Below, piece by piece: positions 46,901 through 61,900 of a stretch of DNA of 64,000 nucleotides. The stretch is from Spartinivicinus poritis (GTDB taxonomy: Bacteria > Pseudomonadota > Gammaproteobacteria > Pseudomonadales > Zooshikellaceae): contig NZ_JAPMOU010000013.1 of assembly GCF_028858535.1 (NCBI RefSeq), positions 1 through 64,000 on the forward strand, read 5' to 3'. A program made the translations under genes and the position numbers. The notes under the pieces are model-generated. The model was not told the DNA's origin and ran no database searches. It worked only from the letters and a program-made list of their open reading frames with translations. Position 1 is the stretch's first letter; each line of letters begins with the position of its first letter.

Positions 46901-49900
46901 CCAGTTTATTGATATCCAGATTTACTTTGCCACTACCAATAGGGGTAAAAGAGGCTTGTGTTTCTTTCAAGCGACTGTCATCAATCGTACTCTGGTCAAA
47001 ACTTTCTACTTTTTCCTTAGGCAACGGTAATTCTAATGGAATTTCAACGGTATAGTTTTGGTCTGAGCGTTGCTCAGTAAAACGTAAGCTGTACATTACA
47101 GTTGGGTTTTCCTCGATCCAGGCTCTCACTAATCGATTAAACTCTGTTAAATTATCTGTCATATAACGCTTAATGGGACGAGCATACTTGCTTTCTTTAT
47201 ATTCTATACTGATAGTAGCCTCTAAATTTTGCTGTGCTTCAACTGGTTGCCCATCAGCTAACAGTTCAACTTGAACTTGGTTATAACCAGGGTCATTTAG
47301 TTTTAAATTCCTACCTAATACACTAATTACATTTTGAGCAGAACTATCTGTTGCACTATCCAACCACTCAACCTGTAATTTTGGATCTTCCACAACAGGA
47401 ATAACTAAAGTAAGCGTTTTTTCCTCACCATCCAGTAATGCTATTAGCTGTAATTCAATTGACTGGTTACTGCTCCAGTTCACTGGTGGTTTTTCCACAT
47501 TCAAGACAAACCGATAGCCACGATATAATTGGCTTTCACCATAAAAGTAATCGCCAATAGTGCCTATACAGCTTTCACTACTTTCTCTTGTAGCTTCTTC
47601 TACAGCACTTGTAGAAGTTATACATAGATTATTTTCTGCAAGTTTGGCTGACTTTAATTCCAGCGGTTTATCGCCAATAAACTCTAAGAAAACTTTTAAC
47701 TGATCTGCTCCAGCATAAATACGCTGCACCTGTGGCATTTCAAGTAAACGAATAGTGTTTTCTTGGATCAGTGCACCAGTAACAGTTAAATCAACTTTTG
47801 CTGTTAATTCATCTGTTGCCAGCTCAGCTAGCTCTACCCGCAGGGTTGTGCTTCCAGCTTTCAGCGCTTCAAAACCACCAGTAACTGGCTTGGCTATGGT
47901 GGGATCGTTTGAGTAATAGTTGAATAACCCACTGACTTCTGATGCAAAAAACCAGAAACTAAGGTCATCTTTTTCAAATCGCACCCGTACTTTAGGCACA
48001 ATAATCCCTTGGTCCTTGCCTAGTGCATAGTTCAACTGTCGTTCAATAATCTCAACTTTGGTAATGTAAAAAGGATCTACCTCAAAGTCGCTTGCATTGG
48101 CTGGGCTTGAGTTAGAGATATGCTCAACCACATCGGGTATACCATCACCATCAAAATCATTGAAGCGCTCTTCATCATCCGTAATTGTACGATACTTATA
48201 CTCATAGTAGTCACTTAAGTGGTCATTATCGGAGTCAGAGTTATTAGGGTCAGTACCTAACTCCAGCTCTTTGCTATTAGATAAGCGATCACCATCATGG
48301 TCATCAACCCCATCTAAAATGCCATTACCATTAGTATCTGGGTCTGCAGGATTAAGACCTGGAGTTCTAAACTCCAGCTCATTATTAATGCCGTCACCAT
48401 CATAATCTTCACCTACTTTCAAGATATTAATGGCGAGATTATTTGCAACTTTAACAGCATTTTCTTCACTGCTAGAGTTATCGATCAACAGGCTAAGGGT
48501 CGTTAGTTTTCCATCTTGATAAGCAGGTGATTCGCTTCCATCACTTGAAATTGTTGGTATTACAACTGACTTTTCCATTTTACCTGGATCAATATCAACG
48601 CTCTGAAGATCATTATTTATTGACCAATTCCATTTAGCACCTGTGGAATAAAGGTTAACACTTGAGTTAACCAGTAATTTAAATTCACTCCCTTCTAAAG
48701 CAAAGTATTTTACCTTTCCTTCTTGCTCTTTCTTTGCTACTGCCCCCTGAGGCATAAAGTAAATATGTGGTGCTGTAATAATTATCTGTTGAGGCAATAT
48801 ATCATCGTCCACAGCCTTGCCTTTTAGACCAGTATTCACCGTATTAAATTGATAGTTTTCCCCTTGTATTAGCTGGGCTTCTGGAACAAAACGCAACTGT
48901 TGCTCCATTAACTGCCACTCTCCAGCAATCACCTCATCTGTTCCAGCTTTAACGATGGTTAATTTATTAGAGTCAAAATAAATGGGGTTGAGTGGCTCAC
49001 TTAACTCAAATACCAATGGTGTGATAATTGAGTTAACCACTTGCTCAAAGCTAGCCTGTGTAATAGCAGGCAAACGTTTCAAAAATTCAACTTCTAATGT
49101 TTTACTAATTGGGTTTTCAGCCAATGCTCCCTGGTTTGCTAACACTGTAAATCTAACGACTGCTGGTTTTGAGCTACTTAATTCAAAACCATCTTTATGT
49201 TTACCATTATCTAGCCGTAAAGAAGTTGGTAGCTCGACTTCTTCATTCAACTCATCATTTTCCAGTGTTATAGAGGCTTCTATATCAGCTTCAACTAACT
49301 CGTTTCCTTGCTGTATATGAGAAACCTGGTTACCAAAAGCATCAACCAGTTTCAGTTTGTATTTTATTCTGTCACCTGCTTCTAACAACTCTTTTCTACC
49401 AAGTGGATGCTTTGTAATTTCGTCTTTTTCAATTGCAAAACCCACTGGCTTTCCTGGTAATAAGTCAATTGCAGGATCTTGTTCTACCCAAGTATTCCCT
49501 TGTCTGGTTCGTATTTTCAACCCATTTTTAACCAGCTCAAACTGATATCCATTACCCGCTTTAGTCGCAGCCTCAATTTCAACCACAACACCTTGTTTAA
49601 CTAAAATCTGGGCACTTTCTCTATTACCATCATTAACTACATTCAGGTTATTGGAAAAACCAAAATGGAAACCTTCGGGTAATTTCAAGGTTAATGGTAC
49701 AGACTCTTCCAAGGTGACTTCGTTACTGGCTGCATCATAGGCAGCAAAGCGCATGGTAAAGCCGCTTCCTGCCACCACTTGTTGTGGATAATCCAAATCA
49801 ATAGACGCCACTTTTCCAGGTATTATGGTGACTGGAGTAGAAACACCACCAATATAGGAGTATTCAGTCAGCTTCGCTTGAATAAAGTATTTCTTGGCTT

Positions 49901-52900
49901 CACGAACAGTATCAAAGGTTAATTGGGCAACGCCTGTTGTATCAGTGGCAGAGGTAACTATCGGTTTTGGGTCATCCCGGTTTTCATCATCTACTAATAA
50001 CCATTGAATTTGCTGGTTAGCTACTGGTTTTGCCGCACTATCAAGCACTTTTACTTGATAAATCGCTGTATCGCCCACTTTAACCTTAGCTGGGTTAATC
50101 GCTGCATCATCACTTTTGATAAAGCTGATTGTGTTTGGTTTTTGGGTTAGTGGAATCGTAAAGATTACTGATTCCGCATCCTGACCTAAGCTATCAATGA
50201 CTTTGACTTTAAAGCGATAGTTATCATCAGGAAAAACATCGGTTGTTGGCAGTTTTAGCGCTACATTTAAATAATTGCGCCAGCCTTTTTGGCTTGTTTC
50301 CTCTAAAAGAACCAGCTCACCATTAGACATCACTTGATAAATTTGAAGTAATAACTGCTTTTTCCCACCATCATCAATCTTATCTAAATTACTTAATTCA
50401 ATAGCAGCATTATTCCCGTAAATACCAGCAACAGGCGGTTTAACCTTAAGCTTTTCGATATCAGGGGCCTGATCTCTCACCAGTTTCACTGGCACTTGAT
50501 GCAGACGGACTTGTCCTGCATTATCGTATAATTTTACGGTTAAAGTAGTTTGCTCTCCTGTTTCAGCTACCCGAGCATCACGCAAATCATTTACTGTAAA
50601 ATAAACAGAACCTGAAGTATTTTTATAGAAGTCCTTAGTTTGACTAAAGCCATTCCACATCACTTCAGCATGGTCTAAAGCAACATCGTCATTTGCAGCA
50701 ACAGACACTTCAAAGCTGCTGCGTTCACGAACACTGGCTTTTACTGTTGATAATTGATCAAGTGCTAATGATTGCCCATTTATGACTAAGCCAGTTAATT
50801 TAGGCTGCGTATCTTCAATAACGGTATAACTTAAGTCAGTTGAATTAGTGTTACCACTATAGTCTTTGACAACCAGCTTATACTTTAACTGTTGGCCTTT
50901 TACAGGTGTGGTTTCAGTAAAATGAATTTGATTACCACCAACTTCCGCTTTCACCAGTTCGTCATTACGGTATAAGAAAGCAACATCAATTCCACTTTGC
51001 TCATCACTATAACTACCCAGTACTTCAAATGGGTGGCCTTCAATCACTTTATTGTTATAAACCGACTCACCTTCAACGCGTAAAGATAAAGTGGGGTCTT
51101 TCGAGTCGTACTGTCGGGTAATTGGTTTAGCAGCGGACTCTGCTACATTGCCATAAATATCGATTGCCCGAACTTTAATATAATGTCCATTGCGTTCTTG
51201 TTCGTAATTACGATAGATCACATATTCCGGGCCATAATGTTTACCTATCATTTGATAGGCTCCATCGGCGGTTTTCCCTTCAGAAATATAATACTCTACT
51301 TGTTGCACAGGGAATCTTGAGTTATTAACTAATGCTTCAATTTTAAAGGGTTTTGGCAGATAGCTGGTGCTATCAATAAATAACTCAACGTCAAATTCAT
51401 TTTGTGGCAGCTCCTCACCCTGTAGCACCACTCCCCGCTCAGCCCCTTCAATTACTTCCCCTGTGAAGGTTTCTATTCGGGAACGAATAAAGAATGGCTG
51501 GCCATTACGCAACTGGGCAGGTACCACAACACCTGCAGTAAATGGCGCTTGTTGAGAAGCACCAACAATGTTTTCTTCAGTTGTCACTCGATTATTGCCC
51601 ACCTCTAATTCATAGTGGTCAATAATGCTCAGTACATACTGAACTGTTTTTACCGCTTGACTATTTTCTAAGGCAAAAGATAACTGATCGCCTTGTACAA
51701 CGATATTCCATTGCTTAGGCTCAGCCAGTTGGGTTGCCGCATGTACTAATGCCATTGGGTATTGTGTTAATACAACACCTTCACCTCCTAACCCAATAGC
51801 CAACCAATTACCTTCCACTGCTATTGCAGTCACTTTGGCACTGGCACGGGTTTCAGTCAGTTCACTGACTGGCTTGGTTAACCCTTCAAGCCATTGCTGT
51901 TTTGCTAAACTGTACGCACTGATTAATACTTCACCTGCATCATCAACATAACCAACCCAAAGCACTCCCTGATTGACATGTATTGCAGTAATTTGCCCTG
52001 CACTGCCTTCTGATAATTGCGGTAATTTAATATTTTTAGTTTTAAGTGTATTAACATCCAAAACCGTAATGGTTTGTAGTCCATTAACAAAATATAGTTT
52101 TTCAAAACCTGCTCCTACTAATGCAATCGCCGCTGCTGCTCCTGTATAAGCAGGTTCAATTTTGATCTGATGCGTTTCTATTGGCCATTGACCACCAACA
52201 TCCACACGGAAAATTCGTCCTTGTTGGGTAGTGACATAAACAATATTTTGTAAATTGGTTAGGCCAGTAATTACCTCACCTGCCGTAGCATCTTGCTTAG
52301 TCAAATCCACCATGTGGTTTTCATGGGTATGACGGTTGACATAAAACAGTCTTGTTCCTGAAGACGCCACGATATAGTCAGACGTAAGCACCATGCGCTC
52401 AACTTCAACTCCCGTTAAGAGTTGCTCAGTACGCATAGTAAGCCCTTGACCAGTCACCTTAATTAGTTGCTTGGTCTTCTTTAAAGCCAGATAGCGGTTA
52501 TCTCCATCAGCTAATATATGGTTGACTTCATTGGTATAAGTGGACAGGTAATTCTCTAATTGCCAGTTACCATTCTGGAAGTAGCGTTGATAGGCTCCAT
52601 AACCTGCTGCTGCCACATGTAGTCGGCCATTATGTAAACTCAGGTCTGTAACCAATCCTTTATTTGGCTGAGCAGCCAACACGGTTTGCCAATTGTTGTC
52701 ATTAAACTGGACTTTATAAACGGCCCCTGTATGACCACCTAAATACAGGTTACCTTGGGCAAAGCTCACTTGATTACCCTGTAATTCAGGTACAGTAAAT
52801 TGACCAATTAATTGTGGCTGATCAGCAATATTTGTATCAACCACATATAACTGCTGAGCAGCCTGATTAACCAATAATAAATAATTACCAACCGCTAGGG

Positions 52901-55900
52901 CTTGGTCAGCTGAACCAGGCAAGGCAATAGACTGCACTTGCCTTACTTTAGCTATACGATGCAGGGTGTTTTGTTCTGTCATCACCCATACACCACTATT
53001 GTGCACTTTAGCCCACTTCGCTTCTTTAATTGATGCTACAGGGCTGGCGCTGTCCCAAGGGTATAAACCATTTTGGGTGAGTAGATAAAACTGGTTATTC
53101 CACTCCACTGCTTGAATAAACAGACTTTGGTTATTTTCATTCAAGTTATTTAAGTTAACTGTCTGTAAGTTTTCTAATGCATTGCCACGAATTTGATAGC
53201 GGTAAGCTTGTTCATCACTCCAAGCAATCAACTCACGACCATTTTGAACAAAACCTTTTAAGCCAGCTAATGGATGACGACCCACTTCTAAATAGTCTTC
53301 AGCTGGGTCGATAAATAACAGACCATAATTAGGGTCTAAGCCAATTAACCGGTCACCTAAACGCTGTAGCTGGCTGAAGTCCCTATCCAGCTGAGTTACT
53401 TTGCCATCAGTTGTGGTATATAGCTCACGGCCTTGTAAGTACCAGCTATAACCAACATCAGGTAACAACAGGTCATGAGCCAATAAATTATTAGATTTTT
53501 CTAATATAAATGGACGAACCACCTTTATCATGCGTACAACAATCTCTTTATTACCAAAATCATCAGTAGTTTCTGCTGTCAGCTCAAGGGTTTGGTTAAT
53601 ATAAGACAAATCAGGTATAGCATAGCGAATAGATTTTTCACCTGCTGCTAACACATTCCCCTGTTCATCTTTCAACACCAGTTGGCCATAAGCACCCACA
53701 GGCAGGCTATTTTCAAGGGAAATATTTAAGTCAGCACCCGCCATGATAGATAGCGGTAAGCCCACTAACTGTGGTACAGGTAGCGTATACTTGGGTGATA
53801 AACGCAAGCCTACTACAACCTGATCGTATTGATAATGTGCCCCAGCATAGGCATCAACTTTTAACTGATAGTTTTCCTGTTCACCACGCAGTGAAGGCAG
53901 TTTAAATGACAGCTTACCTTTTGCAGATTTCACTATCCGACGGAAAATCAGCTGATCATTAAAGTCATATAAACCAACGACGGCATAGTGAAAATTAATA
54001 TTTTCATTAGTATCAGGGTGAGTGGTGGCCACATGGTATTCAACTGTTACCTCATCACCTTCTTTTAACTGACTGTTATGTTGTGGCTGTAATACTTGCA
54101 AACGGGTATTAGCAGAACTGTCACTCGATTTAATTAAATTCCAGTTTAATGTCGCTGGCTGACTATTTAATTCAACAACCAGATTTGTCGGTTCTACAGT
54201 AGCTGGCAATTGCCACCAGCCAGTCGCCGCATTTGCTACTAATGCCATAGCCTGCTTATCAGCTAAACTGGCTTGACTGACTTTATTATCATTACCCAAC
54301 AATGCAGTGACAGGTACTAAACCAGCGGAGGCTAACGTCTGACCATTGGCTGGCTGCCGGCTTGTATTAGCAATAAAATTATTCACTGCAGGTAAATTAA
54401 CAGCAATTTGTCCACTGCCTGCACGACTTTGCCAATGCAGATTTACGCTGTCATTTTTCTGAGAATAAGGCAGCAACAATTGCTGGCCATTACGAGCAAC
54501 AATTAATAATTTACCTTGCTGATCAGTCAACCACAGCTTTAAGTCAGGCTGTGATATCTCTGGTTGTAATGGCTCAGCACTGACATCTAATTGCCAACCC
54601 GTGACAGTTGTTTTAGTCGTTATCTTTGGTTCTGGTAATGATGTCGAAGTTTGAATAGCACGCTGTAAAATCGCCTGAGACGTTACTTCAAATAAAGCAG
54701 TTGGTGTAAATAACAGCTCATTAGCATGATAGTCTGCTACCTGGTTAGCTTGTTGATAAGCCTTCCATAAAGGCTGATTATCTTGTTCAGTTGCAAGCCA
54801 AAGCCATTGGTTATCCCAGTGAGCTTGGTTAATGGTATTAGGTAAGTTTATTGCTTGATCAATTGCTTGTATCAACTCACCTTGGTCACTAATCACAAAC
54901 TGCTGTACTTTAGTAACCGATTGGTTGGTTACCCAAGTAGCCAAACGATTACCACTGACTGCCAACCCTTGCTGGTCAGCTAAAGCCAGGAATAACTGCT
55001 GATTAAGCTGTAAAAAGCCACCAGCCACCGTTAAGCCAAATTGGTATAAACCAGAAGCCGTCAGTGCATATAACTGGCCTTGATCCAACTGCACAGCACG
55101 TATTGGCTCTGCCACACTAATGCCTGCAGCAGGCACTGCTTGTAATTGGTTGTGTTGATTGTTGGTTAACACCAGTGCAGACAAGGTTTGACCATATTGC
55201 AGGTATACCGCCTGGCCATTTACTCCTATCAAATCACCGTAAATTTTTTGCTCAAATACAGATCGCCATTGACCTGCTTGAGCCTGATATACCACTAGGT
55301 GGTCATCACCACCTTTTAATACCTGGGTTATTAATTGTTGACCATTAAAACCAAGGAATTTCACTTTTCCTTGTTCAGATGTTACTAACTGCTGCTCTAC
55401 ATTACGGATGTTAAAACCACCGCCACGCTGGTTTTCCACCCAAATTAAAGCAGCGTTACTGTTATTAAAGCCTGGCGCATAAACAGGATGCTCAATTTGC
55501 CAGGTGGCATCTGTTGTTTGATAAACAGGTAATTTATCGCCATTAAAGTAAGGCATCACCTGTAGGGTATGACTGGCAGTTTTACTATGGCCAGATAAGT
55601 CCTTTAATAAAGCCTCTAAGGTTAAGTTAGCTACATTGGTTGGTGTCTCCCAAAACTGAATGCCTTGCTTCAATTCTGCCTCAACTAATGCTGCCTGATC
55701 TGATTTAACCACCAGTTTGGACTGCCTGCTATAGTCTACCATTTCTGGTTCTACTGCAGCCTGTACAGATAGCTCTGTACCCGACAAAATATGGGTTGCT
55801 GGCTGGCTGTTAATTGTTAATGCTTCATCAATACCCTTATCTTTTTTCACATTTAGGTGAGCACGGGCTTTTAACGCAGTGCCAGCTTCCACACGAGCTA

Positions 55901-58900
55901 ACACAACCACGTCTTTTTCAATAGCAGGAATTGTCGTCGTTACAAATACTTGCTCTTTGTCTTCTGCACTACGCGTCAGTTTAATCGGTGCAGGGTTATC
56001 CAAGTGATCAGCCTGGCCAGCAATATCCAAATATAAAGTGGCCTCTAACACATTGCGCATTAATACTTCAAATGTCACTGGTTGTTTTTCGTGGAATACA
56101 GCCCCATCTGTTGGTGACAATATCTTAAGTTGTGGCGCCCCTAATTCTGGATCATAAAAATGTATGGTAATTTCCGACCGACCATTAGCCGCTGGATCAC
56201 TTTCATTACCATTCGGGTCAAAGGCACGTACCTTAATGTTAATACTTTCAATACCGCCATTATTTGAGTTGCTATCCTCTGGTTTTTCTTGAGTAAAACT
56301 ATAATGGTTTGGTGTTTTTAATGATTGCCACTCTTCATTATTTTTCGCCAGTTCTACTCGATCAATACCATATTTATCAAATGAGTTGATGAGTACATCC
56401 ACTCGCTCACCATAAGGTACAAAGTCATCATGCTTAGGCGAAACAATGCTGATGGTTGGCTTGGTTTTATCTAAATGCAAGGTATAAGTGGCATTTAAAT
56501 CACTGATGGTATTTAAACCAATATTCACCCGAAGCCGTGCTTCAAGTTGCAAACTTCTAGGATTATCACTGGTAAGCTTAATTAATTTAGGATGACGTAG
56601 CTTGCCCGTAATGGTTTGACTACGTTTATCTGTTGATGCCTGTTTAGTTGTTTCAACTGGCTGCCACTTATTGTTGAGCTTCACCTGAACCTGGCTGTAA
56701 TCCCAGTCAACCAAGTCCACATCCCCAGTTACATTAAATATCAAGGTTGCGGTTGTAGCTTCTTCCACTACTTCAGGTGTTGTACTAAAAGAGGCTAATT
56801 TTACTTCAGGGTCTTTTAGTTTAATCCGATAAATCTGCTCAACTTTTTGTTGTCCATCACTGGCAATTACTTTTAATGCAAGACCTTCAGCTTTATTATG
56901 AACACTTAAAGTAAAACTTTTTTGTCCATTTTTACACTGTCCTACTGATTTTTCAGGGCCAAAATTAAAGCCACCATCAAATGACTCACGGTATTTAAAA
57001 CTTAATTTGCCTCTCCTGTTATCTTCAGCTGAAACAATCAAGCAATACTCACGGTTTTTCGTTAACACCGCCTGACCATCACCATCATCACTGGTAGATG
57101 TAATAACCTTATTGGTATCAGCACGGGTTAATTGAATATTCCGTGGTGGTAAACGGTCATGGGTTTGGGCATCATGTTCATACCGTCCTGCAGTCACATC
57201 ATTACCGTAAGCGATATTGTCATGCTTATCTTTAATTCCCTCTATTGTTACTTGGTAGATAGAATTATGTGCTAAGGCATAACCTTTTTGGGGTTTAATT
57301 TGAATAATATTATTTGCCACCAACTGATCTTGAACAAAGAACTCAGTGACATCTTGTGGTGGTTGGTTGCCATAATCATTAAATACACGAACCACTTTAA
57401 ACTGACTAAAGGTTACCGGCTCATCTGCCTCAAGTCGTACTGGTTGCTGATAATTCAAGTGATGTTTCACGCGAATATGAGGAGCTGTGTCATCCATCGC
57501 CGTCAACATCTGGTTAGGTGTTAATGTCACTTGCTCATTGGTTGATTGCCGTACTACCTCAACCCGATACTTACTACCTGCCTTATAACTGTCGGTTTTA
57601 GCTACAGCAGGCACAGTAAATTGGATTTCATTATTTTCATAACGATAGTTCAGCTGCAGGCTAGTATCTTCAGCAAAGGTTTCTTTTTCAGCCAACCAAT
57701 ACAATTTCACATCCGTGCCAAGCCCTTTGCCTTGCAAGCGAATTGCTGTACCACCAATATCACTGATAATCGATGCCTGCTCAGTAGAACCTACATTTTC
57801 TTCGTCAGTTCCATAATGACTAACAGCTGCTGTTAACGCCAATTTCTCCGTTACATTAATAGCGGCTGGTAAAATAATGGTTTGTTCATTAGAGACTAAG
57901 GTTAACGAATGTAACCCTACTTGAGTTAAACGTTGGTTAAAGTACAACTCATTGCCATCAGTAGTGACAGTAAAATCATTATTAGCTTTTAACAGCCTTT
58001 TACCTGCTACTTTAACTTCAGTAATTTGATTTAATTTTTGGCCAACAATAGTAACCTGGGTAGCATCCTCATTATTCATAGCAGTAGGAGCAATACCTGC
58101 TACTGAGATTTGTTCAAAACCAAATAGTTTTGCCGTTTTAACCTGACGTGGCACATTAAAGTCCATCGCAGGTAAGTTAACGGTTTGCTTGGGTTGGTTA
58201 AAGAAATTTAATTTATAACGGCTATCTAACTGGTATTTACCTCTTGGCCGGAAGCTAAGAATATTCCCTTTTAGCTCCACATCACCAGGCACCAGCTCAT
58301 TGGTGTCCGCTTTCCTCACCTGCACAATAACGGATTGCCATGCCTTACTTTCACCACTGGTCAGAAGACTAATTGGGTTACCGTTGTTAGCTAACCGGTT
58401 TGGATATATCGCATAAGCATTGGCAATGGGTAGCTGTACGTTGTAATACCAGCGACGGTTATTCCACTCTAACAAACTGCCTTGTATACTCAATTGATCA
58501 GTATTAGCAAACCGAGTAAATACCGGCACCAAATCAGTTAATTTATTTTCTTGACTTGCATTAATGTCATAAACATTAATTTTTGATGATTGAGCAATAG
58601 CCAATAATTCTCCACTTAATGCAATATCCTTAATTTCAACATTAACGGGGTAATTCGTTGCCTCAATATTTTGTAAGCTGACGGGTAAATTGCTGGTATC
58701 AATAAATTGCAAACTTCGTTTACCTGCAATCACACCAATTGCCCCATTAACTTTCATAGTCAGTGGTTTTTCTATAATGCTGTGGCTAACAGTCTCAGCT
58801 ATTGTTGCTGGGGTGGCAATTGAGCGGGCTTCAATGGTTCTGGTTCTATATAACAACAGATGATCTTCCACAACCGCAACATCCACTAAGCGGTTATTTG

Positions 58901-61900
58901 CATCAGTTAAAGTAACTTGTAATAAATCAGCACCTAGTTCATTACCTAACACCAAGTTATTTTCCGCATACCCAACAAAACCATTTGTTAGTGGCCGCAA
59001 TTTATCCATAGCATAGCCACGGGCATTATTAATGGTATTCACCAACTCAGGTGAATAAGGGTCTGCGACAGACCATACCTGTACATCACAGCGCTTACCT
59101 GTAGGCACAGTTTTCCCACAGCCACTACCAACCAGCAAGGTCACATAACCATTATTCATTACAGCCGTATGGACAGGACGGTTGACATTAGCTGTAGACA
59201 ACAGCAGTGGTATATCACTTTCTAAGGTGGAATAAAGTCTGAATTCACTATCTTTCCAGACCAATAAATTAGAGCCACTCCGATACCAACCTGCAATATC
59301 GGTAATTTGTTGTTTTGGCTCCAGGGTAATTAACAGTTTTTTATTTTCAACAGGCTTTCCATCACCATTTTGAATAGAAATAGTGAGTTCACCTAAAGTG
59401 TTTGCAGGCAATCTAAAGCTGATTATTTCAGATGACTCAAATCGGACATCTTCTGCAGCTTTACCATTGATTAATACTTTAGTTGAAGGGCTAAAGCCTT
59501 TACCTTGAATGGCAACGATATCCTGCTGATTAAACTGATACTGATGTATATTGTCATTTAACTCTTGATGATCACGAGAGTAACGACCAATTTGTTCAAT
59601 AGTTGGGTCGGCTACATAAGTCAGCTGAGCCGCCTTAAAGTGACTTAATGAGCCATTACTTATGGTTATACCCACCAAACGATTTTCTGCAGGTGACTCA
59701 GATAGTGCCGGGACAGTAACAGTTAATTGATTCGCTTTGGTCAATTTGACTGATTCAGTTGGCACAAGTTGGCCACCAATCGACACACTGCTATTCTCAG
59801 TAAAACCTTCCCCCGTAATTTGGACGGTTTCCCCCTTATGCCAGCTAGAGAATGCTGGGGTAACAGAGGCAAATTTTGGACGGACTTGTCCTGTGGCAAC
59901 AAATTTAAACCGGTAATCAGCACCTAAAGCCTCACCATGAATATCTTTAATACCACCAGACAATACGACACGATACTGCTTATTAGCTTGCCAAGAGGCC
60001 GCTGGGGTAAATACAAGTCGTGTACCCGCATTATTGGTATATGCTTTAACAGTACCACTCACAGGCACACCAGATAAGCTGACTGTAAATAACTGATTAA
60101 TACTCTCCTTAGCTAACTGGGTATTACTGATTAAACGGTTAAATTGCACCTCAACCTTTTCACCTTTGGCAAGTAGGCCACTTGGTGCAGGGAATTGCTC
60201 CATAATAGTGAGCAAATCATTTTTAATCGTATTTAAACCACCACCTAAAGCTGTTGGCAGCTCATCTGCTGGTGCAGGGTTTTCTACTGCCTTACCATTG
60301 TAATAACCAAAAGCAGTGCCCGCATAAAGTGCACGAGGCGATACAGCAAGTGCTGTGGTATTACCCATTACGGCATAGTAATAATGTAATGGTATAGGCT
60401 CAGCTACATTGCCGGCTAGCCAACTGGAAATATCAAATAACTGTACATCCCCTTCTTCTGCTACTACATAAAGGGTTTGGCCATGAAGGTATAGGCGATT
60501 GGCTGAAATATCTCCATTTGCCATTAAGTGGGCTAGTTTTAATTCAGCAATTTTAGTAGCTGATGTATCGCTATCCAGGGTATAGAGTTGTACTGTTCCA
60601 TCACGACCAGTAGCAACTAATAATAAGTTATCCTGAACCCAAATATCTTCAGGTCTAATTCTTCTCTCTTTACTATTAGTTACATTAACTTCGCGAATAA
60701 CCTTAAACTCACCACTGGCCAGCTCAACTTGCACTAGTTTACGTAGCCCTGTTTGTACTATCCACAAACTATCGTCTGCTATTCTCAAGCGATATGGCGC
60801 ACCACTAATTTGTTCATTAGTTAGGTGGCGAATTAACTGCAGATCATTTGCCTGTACTTTATAAATGCGAAGCCCTTTGCGTGTCGCTACATAAAGCACA
60901 TTATCCTTCACTGCCAGGCTTCTAATGGTTTCATCCTGAGGTAATGGATAGTCCTTTAATAACAGCGGGTCTGTGGCTAAGGTAATATCAAAATCGAAAA
61001 AGTAATTTCTCCCATCGTTGCTATTACCAGCAACAAATAAACGATTACCTTCCAGGGTGATATCAACAAACTCACTTAAACTTACTCCATTATTTTCTTG
61101 GTTACTTGTTGCATCAAAATGGAAAGGCTTGTTTGTGTTATTAGCGTTTTGTTTTTCGATTATTTCAGGTTTTACTGGATCTGCAACATTTAATAACGAG
61201 AGCCTTGCATTAGAACTTATTAAGTCAGGATGCTCTAAACCTTTACGGTCACGCACACTAAACGAACCACCAGTAACCACATACAACAGCTGGTCCTTTT
61301 GCACTAAAGCAGACACTGGGCTAGGCACATCGGTTGGTAAATTAATAGAGCCAACTTGTTTACCTGCATAAAAATAGTTTTCAGTGGCTTTACTGACTTC
61401 ACCAGGGAAATTAGGCTGCTCCACAGTAATGGAAACTGAACCAAAGTTGCCAGAAGGCGCACGCACTTCAATATGATGACTATTAATAACCTTTAAATCA
61501 CCCGCCAGATTATTGCCAAACTTAACCGTAACGCCATAACTGAAACCACGACCATAAATACTGACACGATTACCTCCCTCTGGTGGGCCAGATAATGGGA
61601 AGAAGCTGTCAATATGAGTTTTAGGTAGGATAGTCAATGCACCTAATTTAATAGTGGTTAAACCTGCTTGCTCCACTTTAATAGGCAACGTTGTCGCTGA
61701 TACACCTAAATTTAAGGTTGGCATAGCAAAAGTAACACTCTTGCCGTCTTCCGCTACTGTGACTGAACCAGTAACCAGGGTTTCACCCACCCATATTTTT
61801 AAGCCAGATGCAAAGTGGTCACCTATTAATTTAACCGTTTCAGTCTTATCACCATGGAATAAGTGAGTGTTTTTATTAACAGCACTTTCTGTAGTTGAAC